This document shows, in pieces, positions 29,902 to 38,602 of a stretch of 64,000 bases of DNA. This DNA comes from Candidatus Latescibacterota bacterium. GTDB taxonomy: Bacteria; JAAXHH01. The stretch's first letter is position 1. Each line of letters begins with the position of its first letter. The notes beneath the pieces were generated by a model. It made no database searches and was not told the DNA's origin. It worked only from the letters and a program-made list of their open reading frames with translations. The stretch covers positions 434,001-498,000 of the forward strand of contig JAJEAN010000001.1 in NCBI GenBank assembly GCA_022822725.1, in the 5' to 3' direction. The translations under genes were made by a program, and so were the position numbers.

Positions 29902-30885
29902 ATGGATCAATCACGGCGCGATAAGACGACGGAAGAAAAGCTGGTGCCGGACTTCAACATGACCATGTCCGAAACACGCAGCCAGATCGGCGCCATTTCC
30001 TCCCAGATCGTACAGTCCTACGACACGATCGGCGGCCTGAACCGTATCGACGGCAAGAACCTGCCTTCCAGGGAACGGGTCTACGACATCCTGAAGGACC
30101 TGCTGGCGCTCTGCTTTCCCGGCTACTTCGGCGCCGAACCCCTCGTGACGAAGAATGTGGCCTTCTACGTGGACGGACTGGTGGACACCATCTACATCCG
30201 CCTGCGGGAGGAAGTGACCCGCAGTCTCATGCACGATGCGCAGTGCAAGGGAAAAGACCCCGTGGCCTGCGAGGAGATCGCCGACCGGATCGCGCTCGAA
30301 CTGCTGGAAGCCGTACCCGGTATTCGAAAACTGCTCATGGGCGACGTGGAAGCCGCCTACGACGGAGATCCCGCGGCGAAGAGCCACGACGAGATCATCC
30401 TCAGCTACCCTTGCATGGAAGCCATCGCCACCTACCGGATCGCCCATGAACTGTATTTGAGGAATACGCCGCTCCTGCCGCGGATCATGTCCGAGCACGC
30501 CCACAGCCGCACGGGTATCGACATCCACCCGGGCGCGACCATCGGCACCCGTTTCTTCATCGATCACGGAACGGGCGTCGTCATCGGGGAAACGGCGCTG
30601 ATCGGCAATAACGTGAAACTCTACCAGGGCGTGACGCTCGGTGCGCTGAGTTTCAGGAAGGATGACGGCGGGCGTCTCATCAAGGGCGGCAAGCGCCACC
30701 CCACGATCGAAGACGACGTGGTCATCTACGCCGGGGCGACGATCCTGGGCGGTGGTACGACGATCGGGCACGACGCCGTGATCGGGGCCAGCGTATGGCT
30801 GACGGAACCGGTTCCGCCCCATTCGAAGGTAACCATAGGCAACCCGCAGCTGGACGTGGTGAAGCAGGACGCCCGAACGGCCTGA
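29902..30885 (+). CDS. cysE: Serine O-acetyltransferase
   Basis: This 327-residue enzyme makes O-acetylserine for cysteine synthesis. The C-terminal left-handed beta-helix shows hexapeptide repeats from IDIHPGATIGTRFFIDHG through VVIGETALIGNNVKLYQGVTLGA. The N-terminal helical part (SYDTIGGLNRIDGKNLPSRE and following) is the long EpsC/SAT type. The ATG at 29902 has AAGGAG 6 bases before it, so the longer open frame upstream is not used. It is convergent with trxB. Confidence 0.9.
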   Translation: MDQSRRDKTTEEKLVPDFNMTMSETRSQIGAISSQIVQSYDTIGGLNRIDGKNLPSRERVYDILKDLLALCFPGYFGAEPLVTKNVAFYVDGLVDTIYIRLREEVTRSLMHDAQCKGKDPVACEEIADRIALELLEAVPGIRKLLMGDVEAAYDGDPAAKSHDEIILSYPCMEAIATYRIAHELYLRNTPLLPRIMSEHAHSRTGIDIHPGATIGTRFFIDHGTGVVIGETALIGNNVKLYQGVTLGALSFRKDDGGRLIKGGKRHPTIEDDVVIYAGATILGGGTTIGHDAVIGASVWLTEPVPPHSKVTIGNPQLDVVKQDARTA

Positions 30886-30894
30886 CCGGTCCGC

Positions 30895-31818
30895 CTAACC
30901 CCCGCTTTCGGCGATGTACTTCTCCGCTTCCATGGCTGCGGCGCATCCCGTGCCCGCCGCGGTGACTGCCTGGCGATAGACGTGGTCCTGCACGTCCCCG
31001 CCCGCGAACACGCCGGGAACGCTGGTGTGCTGCCTCCGGTCCGTCAGGATGTAGCCCTGCTCGTCCACTTCGAGCCTGTCGCTGAAGAGACCGGTATTGG
31101 GCGTGTGCCCGATGGCGATGAAGAGGCCCTCGGCGTCCAGTTCGCGGACCTGGTCCGATGCCAGTTCCCGCACGCGCACGCCGGTCACGCCGGTGGTTTC
31201 GTCACCCAGCACCTCGTCGACCACGGACCCCCACTGGAACGCGATCTTCGGATGTTTCAGGGCCCGGTCCTGCATGATCCTGCTCGCCCGCAGTTCATGG
31301 CGGCGGTGTATGATAAAGACGTGGCTCGCGAACCGCGTCAGGAAAAGCCCTTCCTCCAGCGCGCTGTCGCCGCCGCCCACCACGGCGACTTTCCGGTCCC
31401 GGTAGAAGGCGCCGTCGCAGGTCGCGCAGGTGGAGACGCCCCGGCCGAAGAACCTCTCCTCGCCCGGCACGTCGAGCAGGCGGGGCGACGAACCGGTGCT
31501 GATCACCACGGCCTTTGCCGTGTACTCGTTCCGGTCCGTCCTGATCCGGTGCGCCCCTGGTTCGAACGCCACCGAGGTGACTTCCTCGTACTTCATGACG
31601 GCGCCGAATCGCTCGGCCTGCTGCCTCATGCGGTCCATGAGTTCCATGCCGCCCAGACGCTCGGGAAATCCCGGGAAGTTCTCTATTTCGCTGGTGAGCG
31701 ACAGCTGCCCGCCGATCGTGCTGCCCGTCAGCACGACGGGGGACAGGTTCGCCCGGGCGGCGTAAAGCGCCGCCGTATATCCCGCCGGGCCACCTCCGAT
31801 GATGACGACCTGCTCCAT
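30895..31818 (-). CDS. trxB: Thioredoxin reductase
   Basis: This 307-residue flavoprotein transfers electrons from NADPH to thioredoxin. The FAD site is VIIGGGPAGYTAALYAARA, the redox pair is CATCDG, the NADPH site is VAVVGGGDSALEEGLFL, and the second FAD motif is GVFAGGDVQDHVYRQAVTAA. The length is normal. It lies 31 bases after the TPR-parvulin gene. Confidence 0.96.
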   Translation of the reverse strand: MEQVVIIGGGPAGYTAALYAARANLSPVVLTGSTIGGQLSLTSEIENFPGFPERLGGMELMDRMRQQAERFGAVMKYEEVTSVAFEPGAHRIRTDRNEYTAKAVVISTGSSPRLLDVPGEERFFGRGVSTCATCDGAFYRDRKVAVVGGGDSALEEGLFLTRFASHVFIIHRRHELRASRIMQDRALKHPKIAFQWGSVVDEVLGDETTGVTGVRVRELASDQVRELDAEGLFIAIGHTPNTGLFSDRLEVDEQGYILTDRRQHTSVPGVFAGGDVQDHVYRQAVTAAGTGCAAAMEAEKYIAESGG

Positions 31819-31849
31819 TTAAGGGCGCTCCCCGATCACCTGTGCTCTC

Positions 31850-33511
31850 CTATTCGATCCGCTTGATGATGTGAAAGCCCATGGGCGTCTGAACGACCCC
31901 GCTGAGTTCGCCTACCTCCAGACCCATCGCGGCCTGCTCGAATTCCGGGATCATTTCACCCGGACCGAAGAACCCGAGGTCGCCCCCGCGGTCCCGGCTC
32001 GAATCGATGGAGGTCTCCCGGGCCAGTTCGGCGAAATCGGCGCCGGCTTCCAACCGGTCCATCAAGGCGTCCGCATCCTCCTGCGTGGCGACGACGATCT
32101 GGCGGACGCGGATCTTGTTGGATTCGATGGCCTGCTCCCGATCCTCAACGATCCGCCTGACCCGGTTCAACGCGGCTTTCAACTGCGCGTTTTCCGGCAC
32201 GAGCTCAAGGGCCTGCTCATAGTTTGAAATCGCCTGCTCGAAGTCTTCCCGCCGCTCGTGTACCAGGCCGATTTCCGCGGAAATGCGCGGGTCTCTCGCG
32301 CCCAGGTCGAGGATCTCCCCGTAGTAGCGCAGGGCATCGTCAAGACGCCCGTCCGCGAAGGACAGGCGGGCCAGCGCCACGCGGGGCACGACCGACTGCC
32401 CTCCAACCTCCAGGGCCCTTTCCCAGACGGCCCGCGTGCTGTCCGGCATGTTCTTGCTCTGGTAGGCGGTCCCAAGGTTCATGTAGGCGTCCATGTAGTC
32501 CGGTGCGAGCGCGACGGCCCGTTTCCATTCCGTGATCGCGTCGTCGACGCGCTCCAGGCCCATGTAGGAAACGCCGAGATTGAGATGGATCCTGGGCAGC
32601 TGGTCCTCCGGGGGATGCAGCGTGAGCACTTTCTCGTAGACCTCGGCCGCCTGTTCGTATGCTTCGGTGTCGGTGTAGGCCTTGCCGAGATTCGTATAGG
32701 CGTCGACGTAGGTGGAGTCGTTTTCGATCGCCTGCCGGTAGTGGTGGACCGCCTCGTTGAAGTAACCGCCCTGGTTATACGCGATCGCCATGTCGGTATG
32801 GGCCGAGGCCAGGTTCGGCATCCCCGCCATCATCCTGTCGTACTGGATTCGGGCCCAGGCGTAAACGGTGTCGGGCGGTACGACACGCATGCGCGCCACG
32901 CTGAGCGTATCGCCCTCGACGGTCTTCATGAACGCCTCCAGCGCCTCGGCCGAGTTCCCCCTGGCGTGGTGTACCAGTCCCAGCGTGAGGTAGGCGGCGG
33001 CAAAACCCGGCGCGACCTCCAGGGCGTGTTCGAGATGCACCTGTGCGCTGTCGTAAGCTCCCTGCTCGAAATACACGGCGCCGAGGTTGTTCTTCGTGAG
33101 CGCGACGGTGGTCAGGAACTGCTGCAGCACGGCCTGCCGGCGTTGCTCGGGCGTAAGGGAGGTGTCCGGCTGCGCGTCCTGAGGGGCGGCCGGGACTTCC
33201 ACGCCGGGCTGGACTTCCGCACCGAGCTGGGTATCCGCGCCGGGCTGGGTTTCCACGCTGGCCGGGGCTGGCGGGGATGCCGGGACTGCACCGAGTTGGG
33301 TTTCCGCGCCGGCCGGGGCTGGCGGGGTTGCCGGGACTGCGCCGGGCTGGGTTTCCGCGCCGGCCGGGGCTTCCGTCCGGGGCGGCGGATCGGCGGTCGT
33401 CTGCGCGGCGGCCGGGCCGGTTACGATGAGGGAAAGACAAAGGGCGCAAGAAACCAGCCACGTTCCCTGACGGCCCCTTGCGGTATCCCTTGTTTGATTG
33501 GCCTTGATCAT
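31850..33511 (-). CDS. Secreted TPR protein with C-terminal parvulin PPIase domain
   Basis: This 553-residue protein has a signal peptide (WLVSCALCLSLIVTGPAAAQ). A Pro/Ala/Gln-rich region of 17-residue repeats (residues about 45-115) is followed by about ten TPR units (residues about 130-440, for example YVDAYTNLGKAYTDTEAYEQAAEVYEKVL). A C-terminal parvulin domain contains VRQIVVATQEDADALMDRL, ADFAELARETSIDSSRDRGGDLGFFGPGEM and TPMGFHIIKR. It is predicted to be a periplasmic chaperone that gathers clients by TPRs and isomerises prolyl bonds. The domain order differs from SurA or PrsA. It has its own promoter upstream. Confidence 0.85.
   Translation of the reverse strand: MIKANQTRDTARGRQGTWLVSCALCLSLIVTGPAAAQTTADPPPRTEAPAGAETQPGAVPATPPAPAGAETQLGAVPASPPAPASVETQPGADTQLGAEVQPGVEVPAAPQDAQPDTSLTPEQRRQAVLQQFLTTVALTKNNLGAVYFEQGAYDSAQVHLEHALEVAPGFAAAYLTLGLVHHARGNSAEALEAFMKTVEGDTLSVARMRVVPPDTVYAWARIQYDRMMAGMPNLASAHTDMAIAYNQGGYFNEAVHHYRQAIENDSTYVDAYTNLGKAYTDTEAYEQAAEVYEKVLTLHPPEDQLPRIHLNLGVSYMGLERVDDAITEWKRAVALAPDYMDAYMNLGTAYQSKNMPDSTRAVWERALEVGGQSVVPRVALARLSFADGRLDDALRYYGEILDLGARDPRISAEIGLVHERREDFEQAISNYEQALELVPENAQLKAALNRVRRIVEDREQAIESNKIRVRQIVVATQEDADALMDRLEAGADFAELARETSIDSSRDRGGDLGFFGPGEMIPEFEQAAMGLEVGELSGVVQTPMGFHIIKRIE
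33245..33395 (-). repeat. 51-bp coding repeats in the TPR-parvulin gene
   Basis: Units with a 51-base period begin near 33245, 33296 and 33347. Each encodes a 17-residue block containing AETQ-GAVPA-PPA. A degenerate continuation gives further E(V/T)QPG words. Confidence 0.8.
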
Positions 33512-33555
33512 TTCCTCCCGTCCTCCGGTATCTATCGCCTGAACGACTTCGCGTT

Positions 33556-33585
33556 TCTATACGATGGTTCCGCGTATGTGGTCAA
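33556..33585 (-). promoter_or_regulatory. Promoter for the TPR-parvulin gene
   Basis: On the minus strand TTGACC and TATAGA are separated by 18 bases, 45 bases upstream of the ATG at 33511 and after the folC stop. trxB may be read from the same start. Confidence 0.6.
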
Positions 33586-33623
33586 CCGCTTCGCATCTTC
33601 TTCAACTTATTCGCCTTCGTTTT

Positions 33624-34967
33624 TCAACGACTTGCCGTTTCTTCAGGTTCCAGTTCGTTCAGCACTTCCAGGGCTTCTCCCACCAGCGCGAAGCATCCCG
33701 TCACCAGGACCAGGTCGTCCGGTCCCGCCATGCCCATCGATTCGGAGAGGGCAGCCGCCACCGACGGCGCCGTCCGCGCCGGCGTTCCGGCACGCAAGCA
33801 GGCTGCAGCCGCGTCCCCGGGGTCCGCCTGCCTTTTCCGCAGCACGCGCCGCTCGGGGACGACGATCTCGTCGGCGTACCGCGCGATGACCGCACACAGA
33901 TCGTCTACGTTCTTGTCCCGGTGCGCGGACAGCACGACAATGGTTCTCCGGGCCGGAAACAGGCCACGCAGGCTGTCCGTCAGGCTTTCGGCCGCCAACA
34001 CGTTGTGGGCGCCGTCCAGCACCACCCAGGGCCGGTCCTGAAAGACCTGCATGCGTCCGGGCAGCCGCACCGAAGCCAGGCCGCGCCTTACGCCCCGGTC
34101 GGTAATCTCCATGCCCCGGTCGGACAGCGCCTGCGCCACGCCCACCGCCATGGCCGCATTGGCGGCCTGATACGTCCCGGAGAGCGGCAGCACTAGGTCT
34201 TCGTACGTCCGGCCCGCGGCCTTTATGTCGATCACCTGCCGGCCGATGGCCGCTTCCTTTAGCACGTAACGCACGTCGACGCCCACCTGCATCAGGGAAC
34301 TCCCCTGGCGCCGGCAGGCATCTCGGATAGCTTCGGACGCCTCCGGAAGCTGGGCGGCGGAAACGGTGCAGACGCCCTCTTTCACGATCCCGGCTTTCTC
34401 GCGGGCGATTTCCGCGACTGTCCCACCGAGCCGGTCCGTGTGGTCCAGGCCGATGGGCGTAATCGCGCAGACCCGGGGCCGGATTACGTTGGTGGAATCC
34501 AGCCGTCCACCCAGTCCGCATTCGACCACCGCCAGGTCCACCCGTCGTTCCCTAAAATACACAAAGGCCAGGGCGGTGAGTACATCAAAAAACGAACCCA
34601 TGTCTTTCCACCGGGGTCCGGTTCCTTCGATAGCCGGCCGGGCGCGTTCCGTGAGTTCGGCGAATTCCAGTTCGGATATGGACTCGCCGTCGACCTGGAT
34701 GCGTTCGCGCAGGGAGACGACGTGAGGTGAGGTGTATAGGCCCGTACGGTAACCGCATTCGCGGGCGATCGCCGCGATCATCGCGGCGGTGGATCCCTTT
34801 CCCTTGGTCCCGGCTACATGTACCGAATTCCACTGCCGTTCGGGATGGTCCAGGGCTTTCGTCAGGGCGCGGATGCCCGACAGGTCCATGCGGGGCGGGG
34901 CGGCGCCCGGACGCTGTTCGAAATCCACGAATCCATACAGATAGTCCAGCGCCTCTTTATAGTTCAT
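33624..34967 (-). CDS. folC: Bifunctional folylpolyglutamate / dihydrofolate synthase
   Basis: This 447-residue Mur-ligase-fold enzyme adds glutamate to folates. The P-loop is VAGTKGKGSTAAMIAAI, and FDVLTALAFVYFRERRVDLAVVECGLGGRLDSTN is the family's central block. VVLDGAHNVLAAESL marks the C-terminal domain. The length is normal. It lies downstream of the YheC/D-like gene across a short repeat-filled spacer. Confidence 0.94.
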   Translation of the reverse strand: MNYKEALDYLYGFVDFEQRPGAAPPRMDLSGIRALTKALDHPERQWNSVHVAGTKGKGSTAAMIAAIARECGYRTGLYTSPHVVSLRERIQVDGESISELEFAELTERARPAIEGTGPRWKDMGSFFDVLTALAFVYFRERRVDLAVVECGLGGRLDSTNVIRPRVCAITPIGLDHTDRLGGTVAEIAREKAGIVKEGVCTVSAAQLPEASEAIRDACRRQGSSLMQVGVDVRYVLKEAAIGRQVIDIKAAGRTYEDLVLPLSGTYQAANAAMAVGVAQALSDRGMEITDRGVRRGLASVRLPGRMQVFQDRPWVVLDGAHNVLAAESLTDSLRGLFPARRTIVVLSAHRDKNVDDLCAVIARYADEIVVPERRVLRKRQADPGDAAAACLRAGTPARTAPSVAAALSESMGMAGPDDLVLVTGCFALVGEALEVLNELEPEETASR

Positions 34968-34982
34968 TCCGATACCCCGATC

Positions 34983-35064
34983 CGGCGAGCGTCGCGTCTG
35001 AACTTACAAGGTCGACCGGATAACGGCGAGCGTCGCTTCTGAAATCACGAGGTCGACCGGATAA
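34983..35064 (-). repeat. Two-copy 41-bp tandem duplication of the YheC/D-like gene 3' end
   Basis: Copies at 34983-35023 and 35024-35064 differ at about four positions. The second copy contains the gene's last codons and TGA (35045-35047). The first has TAA at the matching place (35004-35006), so a stop is preserved although the base changed. Confidence 0.8.
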
Positions 35065-36304
35065 CGGCCAGGGCCTTCGCGTACTCAAAGGGACGGGCTA
35101 CCGACGTGCGGCGTATTGCGCCGTACTGTTGGCGGGCCGGTGCGGGTACGTCCTTGCTGCGGGCGATGCGCCTGAATACGTTCCGGCCAGGGCGGGCGTT
35201 TACCTCGATGATCCACGGCAGGCCGGCGGTGTCCGGCACGATGTCGAGGCCCACCTCGCCGACAGGTCCGAATGCCTCGTCCAGTAAACGGCAGGTCGCT
35301 AAAGACACCTCTTCGGCACGGCGCAGGATCTCCTTCCTGAGCGGTCGGCCGTACAGCGCGTCGAGGACGGGTTCGACCTCCTCGGAGCGGGCACCGTTGC
35401 TCAGATTGGTCGTGGGGCCGCTGGTCTGGCCGACGCGGGCCGCAAGGCCGGTAAGGCCCCATCGGGACCGCCCGGTCTTCTGCATGAGCAGCCGCATGTC
35501 GAACCTGGGAAAACGCCTTTCGCCCACGGGCTCGGGCGATATCCCCTGTTGCACCAGGCAGCCCATGGGTTTTGCGCGAGCTTCGGCGGTCAGCGCCATG
35601 ATCCGGTCCAGCGCCGCCCCTGAACACCCTGTTTCATACGTTGCGTCCAGCGTCCTGATGACCTGGCGTCCCTCCTCGGACCGGACGATTTCCATGACGC
35701 CCTCTCCCAGTGACCCGACCCTGGGCTTGATGTACACGTGATCGTACCTCGCCAGGAACGTCCGCAGCGCAAGCACGTCGAGGCACGCGGTATCAGGCGT
35801 AGCGAGGCCGGCGCTCGCCAGGCGCCGGTACATCTCCAGCTTGTCCACGGCCAGCCGGACGAAGGACCCAGGGTTCACGAAAGGTATGCCCGCCCGGTCG
35901 AAGAGTTCCCGTACGCGGTACGCGGCCTGGGAACCCGCGGGATCCAGCACGGGCGCCCGGTCGTAGATGACCGCCGGCCAGGGTTCGCGGCCGCATTCGA
36001 CCCACCGGCCGTCCACGACCGTGGCCGCCGACACCGTTTCCTCCGCCGTATCCACGTCCGACGCTTCGAACACGACCGCGCGAAGGTCCAGCGCCGCCGC
36101 CGCCTCGCAGCACTCCTCGAAAAACCCCGTGGGCGGACCGAAGGGCCGGCCCTGCTCATCGGGCGCACGGCGGGTCAGTATGCCCACGGTAATCGGTGTC
36201 ACAGCCTCGGTCGCCATACGGCTCGGTGTCACAGCCTCGGTCGAGATAGGAATCGAGTCCGGACGCCTCGCCTGCCCGTTATTTTGTGATGCCTTCGACT
36301 TCAT
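35045..36304 (-). CDS. YheC/YheD-like ATP-grasp protein
   Basis: The protein has 419 residues when started at the ATG 36304, which overlaps the PfkB-gene stop (ATGA). Sequence blocks VGILTRRAPDEQGRPFGPPTGFFEE and PAVIYDRAPVLD, then a variable-to-ATP-grasp transition (FVNPGSFVRLAVDKLEMYRRL, HVYIKPRVGSLGEGVMEI, GEVGLDIVPDT, PWIIEVNARPG), match the YheC/D group first described as endospore-coat-associated proteins. The catalytic ATP-grasp Asp, Glu and Asn are present. The product is unknown; such enzymes ligate carboxylates to amines. An ATEAVTP-like word is repeated near the N-terminus. Confidence 0.8.
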   Translation of the reverse strand: MKSKASQNNGQARRPDSIPISTEAVTPSRMATEAVTPITVGILTRRAPDEQGRPFGPPTGFFEECCEAAAALDLRAVVFEASDVDTAEETVSAATVVDGRWVECGREPWPAVIYDRAPVLDPAGSQAAYRVRELFDRAGIPFVNPGSFVRLAVDKLEMYRRLASAGLATPDTACLDVLALRTFLARYDHVYIKPRVGSLGEGVMEIVRSEEGRQVIRTLDATYETGCSGAALDRIMALTAEARAKPMGCLVQQGISPEPVGERRFPRFDMRLLMQKTGRSRWGLTGLAARVGQTSGPTTNLSNGARSEEVEPVLDALYGRPLRKEILRRAEEVSLATCRLLDEAFGPVGEVGLDIVPDTAGLPWIIEVNARPGRNVFRRIARSKDVPAPARQQYGAIRRTSVARPFEYAKALAVIRSTS

Positions 36305-37428
36305 GATTCTGCGGACCGGGTGGGCGGTGCCGACGCGGTGGCACGGACCGGACGGGCCATCCGTTTCACTTCCTCCAGCGTCGACCACGTCATGTCGCCC
36401 CGCTCCGACAGGCACAGTGCGGACAGCGCGGTGCCGTAGGACAGTCCGGCCGGAAGATCTTCGCGAAGCAGGCCGTACAGCAGGCCGGCATCAAAGGCAT
36501 CGCCGGCGCCAAGCCGGTCCACCGGCTCCACCACGTAGGGCTGGGTGTAGAGAAAGCCGGACGCCGCGGACCAGCCCACGGCCCCGCCCTCGGACAGCGT
36601 AAGCACCACGATCTCGTTCCCGAACCGCCCATGGAGGGCATCGACGGTTTCCTCCGGCGGCCCGTCCAGCCCGAAGATCAACGCCGCGTCGTCGGAGGTC
36701 GATACGAGTATGTCGACCTGGTCCAGCAGCGATTCCAGGACGTTACGGGCCTGTTCGGGCGACCATAGCTTCGCCCGGTAATTGATGTCGAATGACGTCC
36801 GGTATCCACCTTCCGCCCGGTTGCCCAGGATCCGGGCGACCGTCTCCCGGCAATCGGAACTTAAGGAAGCCGTGATGCCGGACGTATGTACGATCCGGGC
36901 GCCGGACCGGAGTGCCTGTTCCACCACCGCGGACGTCATGCCGGTCGCCGCGGACCCGGCGCGGTCGTAGACGACCCGGCTGCCTCTCGGCGGCGATCCG
37001 GGCTCGAGAAAGAACACGCCGGGCCGACTCGGCCTTCCAACCGTGTCGCCCCGGTTGTCCGTCTCTACGATTTGCCCGGCCCGATCGTCCCGCTCGCTTT
37101 GCCCATCCGGCAGCTCGCCTCGCTCGCCCCGGTTGTCCGGACCGCTTTGCCACGTCACGTGCGACGTATCCACCCCGTGCTGCGCCAGCCTGGAGGCGAT
37201 CCACCGCCCGGCGGGATGATCGGGGAGGACCGAGACCCAGGCCACGTCGGCGCCCATCCTGGCCAGGCCCGCCGCCATGTTGGATTCGGTGCCCGCCGCG
37301 TCGGCACGCAGGTAATCGGCCTGTTCCAGCATCTCGCCGTTCACGGGCGAGAACCGGATCATCGTCTCTCCGAAGGTGATGACGTCGTATCGCGGTTTTG
37401 AAGGCGGTCCAGCAGGGAAAGATGACAT
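36301..37428 (-). CDS. PfkB-family sugar kinase (2-keto-3-deoxygluconate kinase-like)
   Basis: This 375-residue ribokinase-fold protein begins YDVITFGETMIRFSP, as in KDG kinases. It has the substrate region GTESNMAAGLARMGADVAWVS and the C-terminal catalytic block VVEPVDRLGAGDAFDAGLLYGLL with the active-site Asp in GAGDAFDAG. An Arg/Asp/Glu/Gly-rich insertion fills residues about 96-133, where relatives have a short lid segment. KDG kinase would fit sugar-acid catabolism, but other PfkB substrates are possible. It is coupled to the ATP-grasp gene downstream. Confidence 0.87.
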   Translation of the reverse strand: MSSFPAGPPSKPRYDVITFGETMIRFSPVNGEMLEQADYLRADAAGTESNMAAGLARMGADVAWVSVLPDHPAGRWIASRLAQHGVDTSHVTWQSGPDNRGERGELPDGQSERDDRAGQIVETDNRGDTVGRPSRPGVFFLEPGSPPRGSRVVYDRAGSAATGMTSAVVEQALRSGARIVHTSGITASLSSDCRETVARILGNRAEGGYRTSFDINYRAKLWSPEQARNVLESLLDQVDILVSTSDDAALIFGLDGPPEETVDALHGRFGNEIVVLTLSEGGAVGWSAASGFLYTQPYVVEPVDRLGAGDAFDAGLLYGLLREDLPAGLSYGTALSALCLSERGDMTWSTLEEVKRMARPVRATASAPPTRSAES

Positions 37429-37443
37429 GTTCGGTTTTATTGT

Positions 37444-37530
37444 GTGGGCGCGGGCGCCTCAGGCAGACTGCGGCGACTCAGGCAGGCGGCGGCGCTTCAT
37501 GTGGGCGCGGCGACTCAGGCAGGCGGCGGC
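37444..37530 (-). repeat. GC-rich repeats between the kinase gene and oppF
   Basis: A core of about 20 bases centred on cTCAggca recurs around 37459, 37478 and 37515 with variable joins. A similar core spans the oppF stop (37618-37620). The spacer of 189 bases holds no gene that can be supported. Confidence 0.6.
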
Positions 37531-37617
37531 GCCCCGGGTATGCGAAGTTGTACCGCTCCGGGCAAGCGCATAAGGCACCTCGGAATACCGGGCCAGGCAC
37601 CCCGGGCAGGCGGCGCT

Positions 37618-38586
37618 TCAGGCGTAATGACAGGCCACCCAGTGGCCGCTGTCGTTCTGTTTGAATTCCGGTTCGTGCTCGGCGCAGTCGGCCTTGGCGA
37701 TGGGGCAGCGGGGATGAAAACGACAACCGGAGGGCGGGTTGACCGGACTGGGGACGTCGCCCGTAAGCTGTATGCGTTGCTTCTGGCGCCGCTTGCTGAT
37801 CTCCGGAACGGCGGAAAGCAGGCTCTGCGTGTAGGGGTGCTGGGGGTTGTCCGTCACCTCGTCGGTCCGCCCCGCCTCGATGAGCTTGCCGAGGTACATG
37901 ACCCCGATGCGGTCGCTGATGTGGGCGACGACGGCCAGGTTGTGGGCGATGAACATATAGGTCAGGTTCAGCTCGTTCTGCAGGTCCTGCAGCAGGTTCA
38001 GGATCTGGACCTGGATGGACACGTCCAGGGCGGAAACCGGCTCGTCGCAGATGATCACGCTCGGGTTCAGCGCGATAGCCCGGGCGATGCCGATGCGCTG
38101 CCGCTGGCCGCCGCTGAACTCGTGGGGATAACGGTCGACATAGGCCTCGCCCAGCCCCACCATCTCGAGCAGGCTGACCAGTCTCGCCCGCCGTTCCTCC
38201 CGGTTGCCCACGCGATGGATGTCGAGGGGCTCCTGGACGATGTTACCCACCGTCATGCGCGGGTCCAGAGAGGCGTAGGGGTCCTGGAAGATCATCTGGA
38301 TCCGCTTGCGGACGGGCTTCAGGTCATTCTCGGACATGGCCGCCAGGTCGTTGCCTTCGAAGAAGACCTTCCCCGACGTGGGGCGGTACAGCTGCAGCAC
38401 GGTCAGACCCAGAGTGGACTTCCCGCAGCCGCTTTCGCCCACCAGTCCGAAGGTCTCTCCGCGGTTGATGGAAAAGGAAACGCCGTCCAGGGCCCGGACG
38501 ATGCCTCCTTCCTCCTTGCGGCCCAGTCCTTCTTCCAGTTCGAAGTGCTTGACTACGTTTTCCAGTTGCAACAGAGGCTCGTTCAA
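37618..38586 (-). CDS. oppF: Oligopeptide ABC transporter ATP-binding protein (OppF-type)
   Basis: This 322-residue protein has Walker A GESGCGKSTLGL, signature FSGGQRQRIGIARAI and Walker B VIICDEPVSALD. The C-terminal extension with GCRFHPRCPIAKADC is the Cys-rich tail specific to oligopeptide/nickel transporter ATPases. It would energise peptide uptake with OppD. No permease or binding-protein gene is in the window. It starts 16 bases after the oppD stop. Confidence 0.9.
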   Translation of the reverse strand: MNEPLLQLENVVKHFELEEGLGRKEEGGIVRALDGVSFSINRGETFGLVGESGCGKSTLGLTVLQLYRPTSGKVFFEGNDLAAMSENDLKPVRKRIQMIFQDPYASLDPRMTVGNIVQEPLDIHRVGNREERRARLVSLLEMVGLGEAYVDRYPHEFSGGQRQRIGIARAIALNPSVIICDEPVSALDVSIQVQILNLLQDLQNELNLTYMFIAHNLAVVAHISDRIGVMYLGKLIEAGRTDEVTDNPQHPYTQSLLSAVPEISKRRQKQRIQLTGDVPSPVNPPSGCRFHPRCPIAKADCAEHEPEFKQNDSGHWVACHYA

Positions 38587-38602
38587 CGCGTCCTCCAGGT
38601 TA

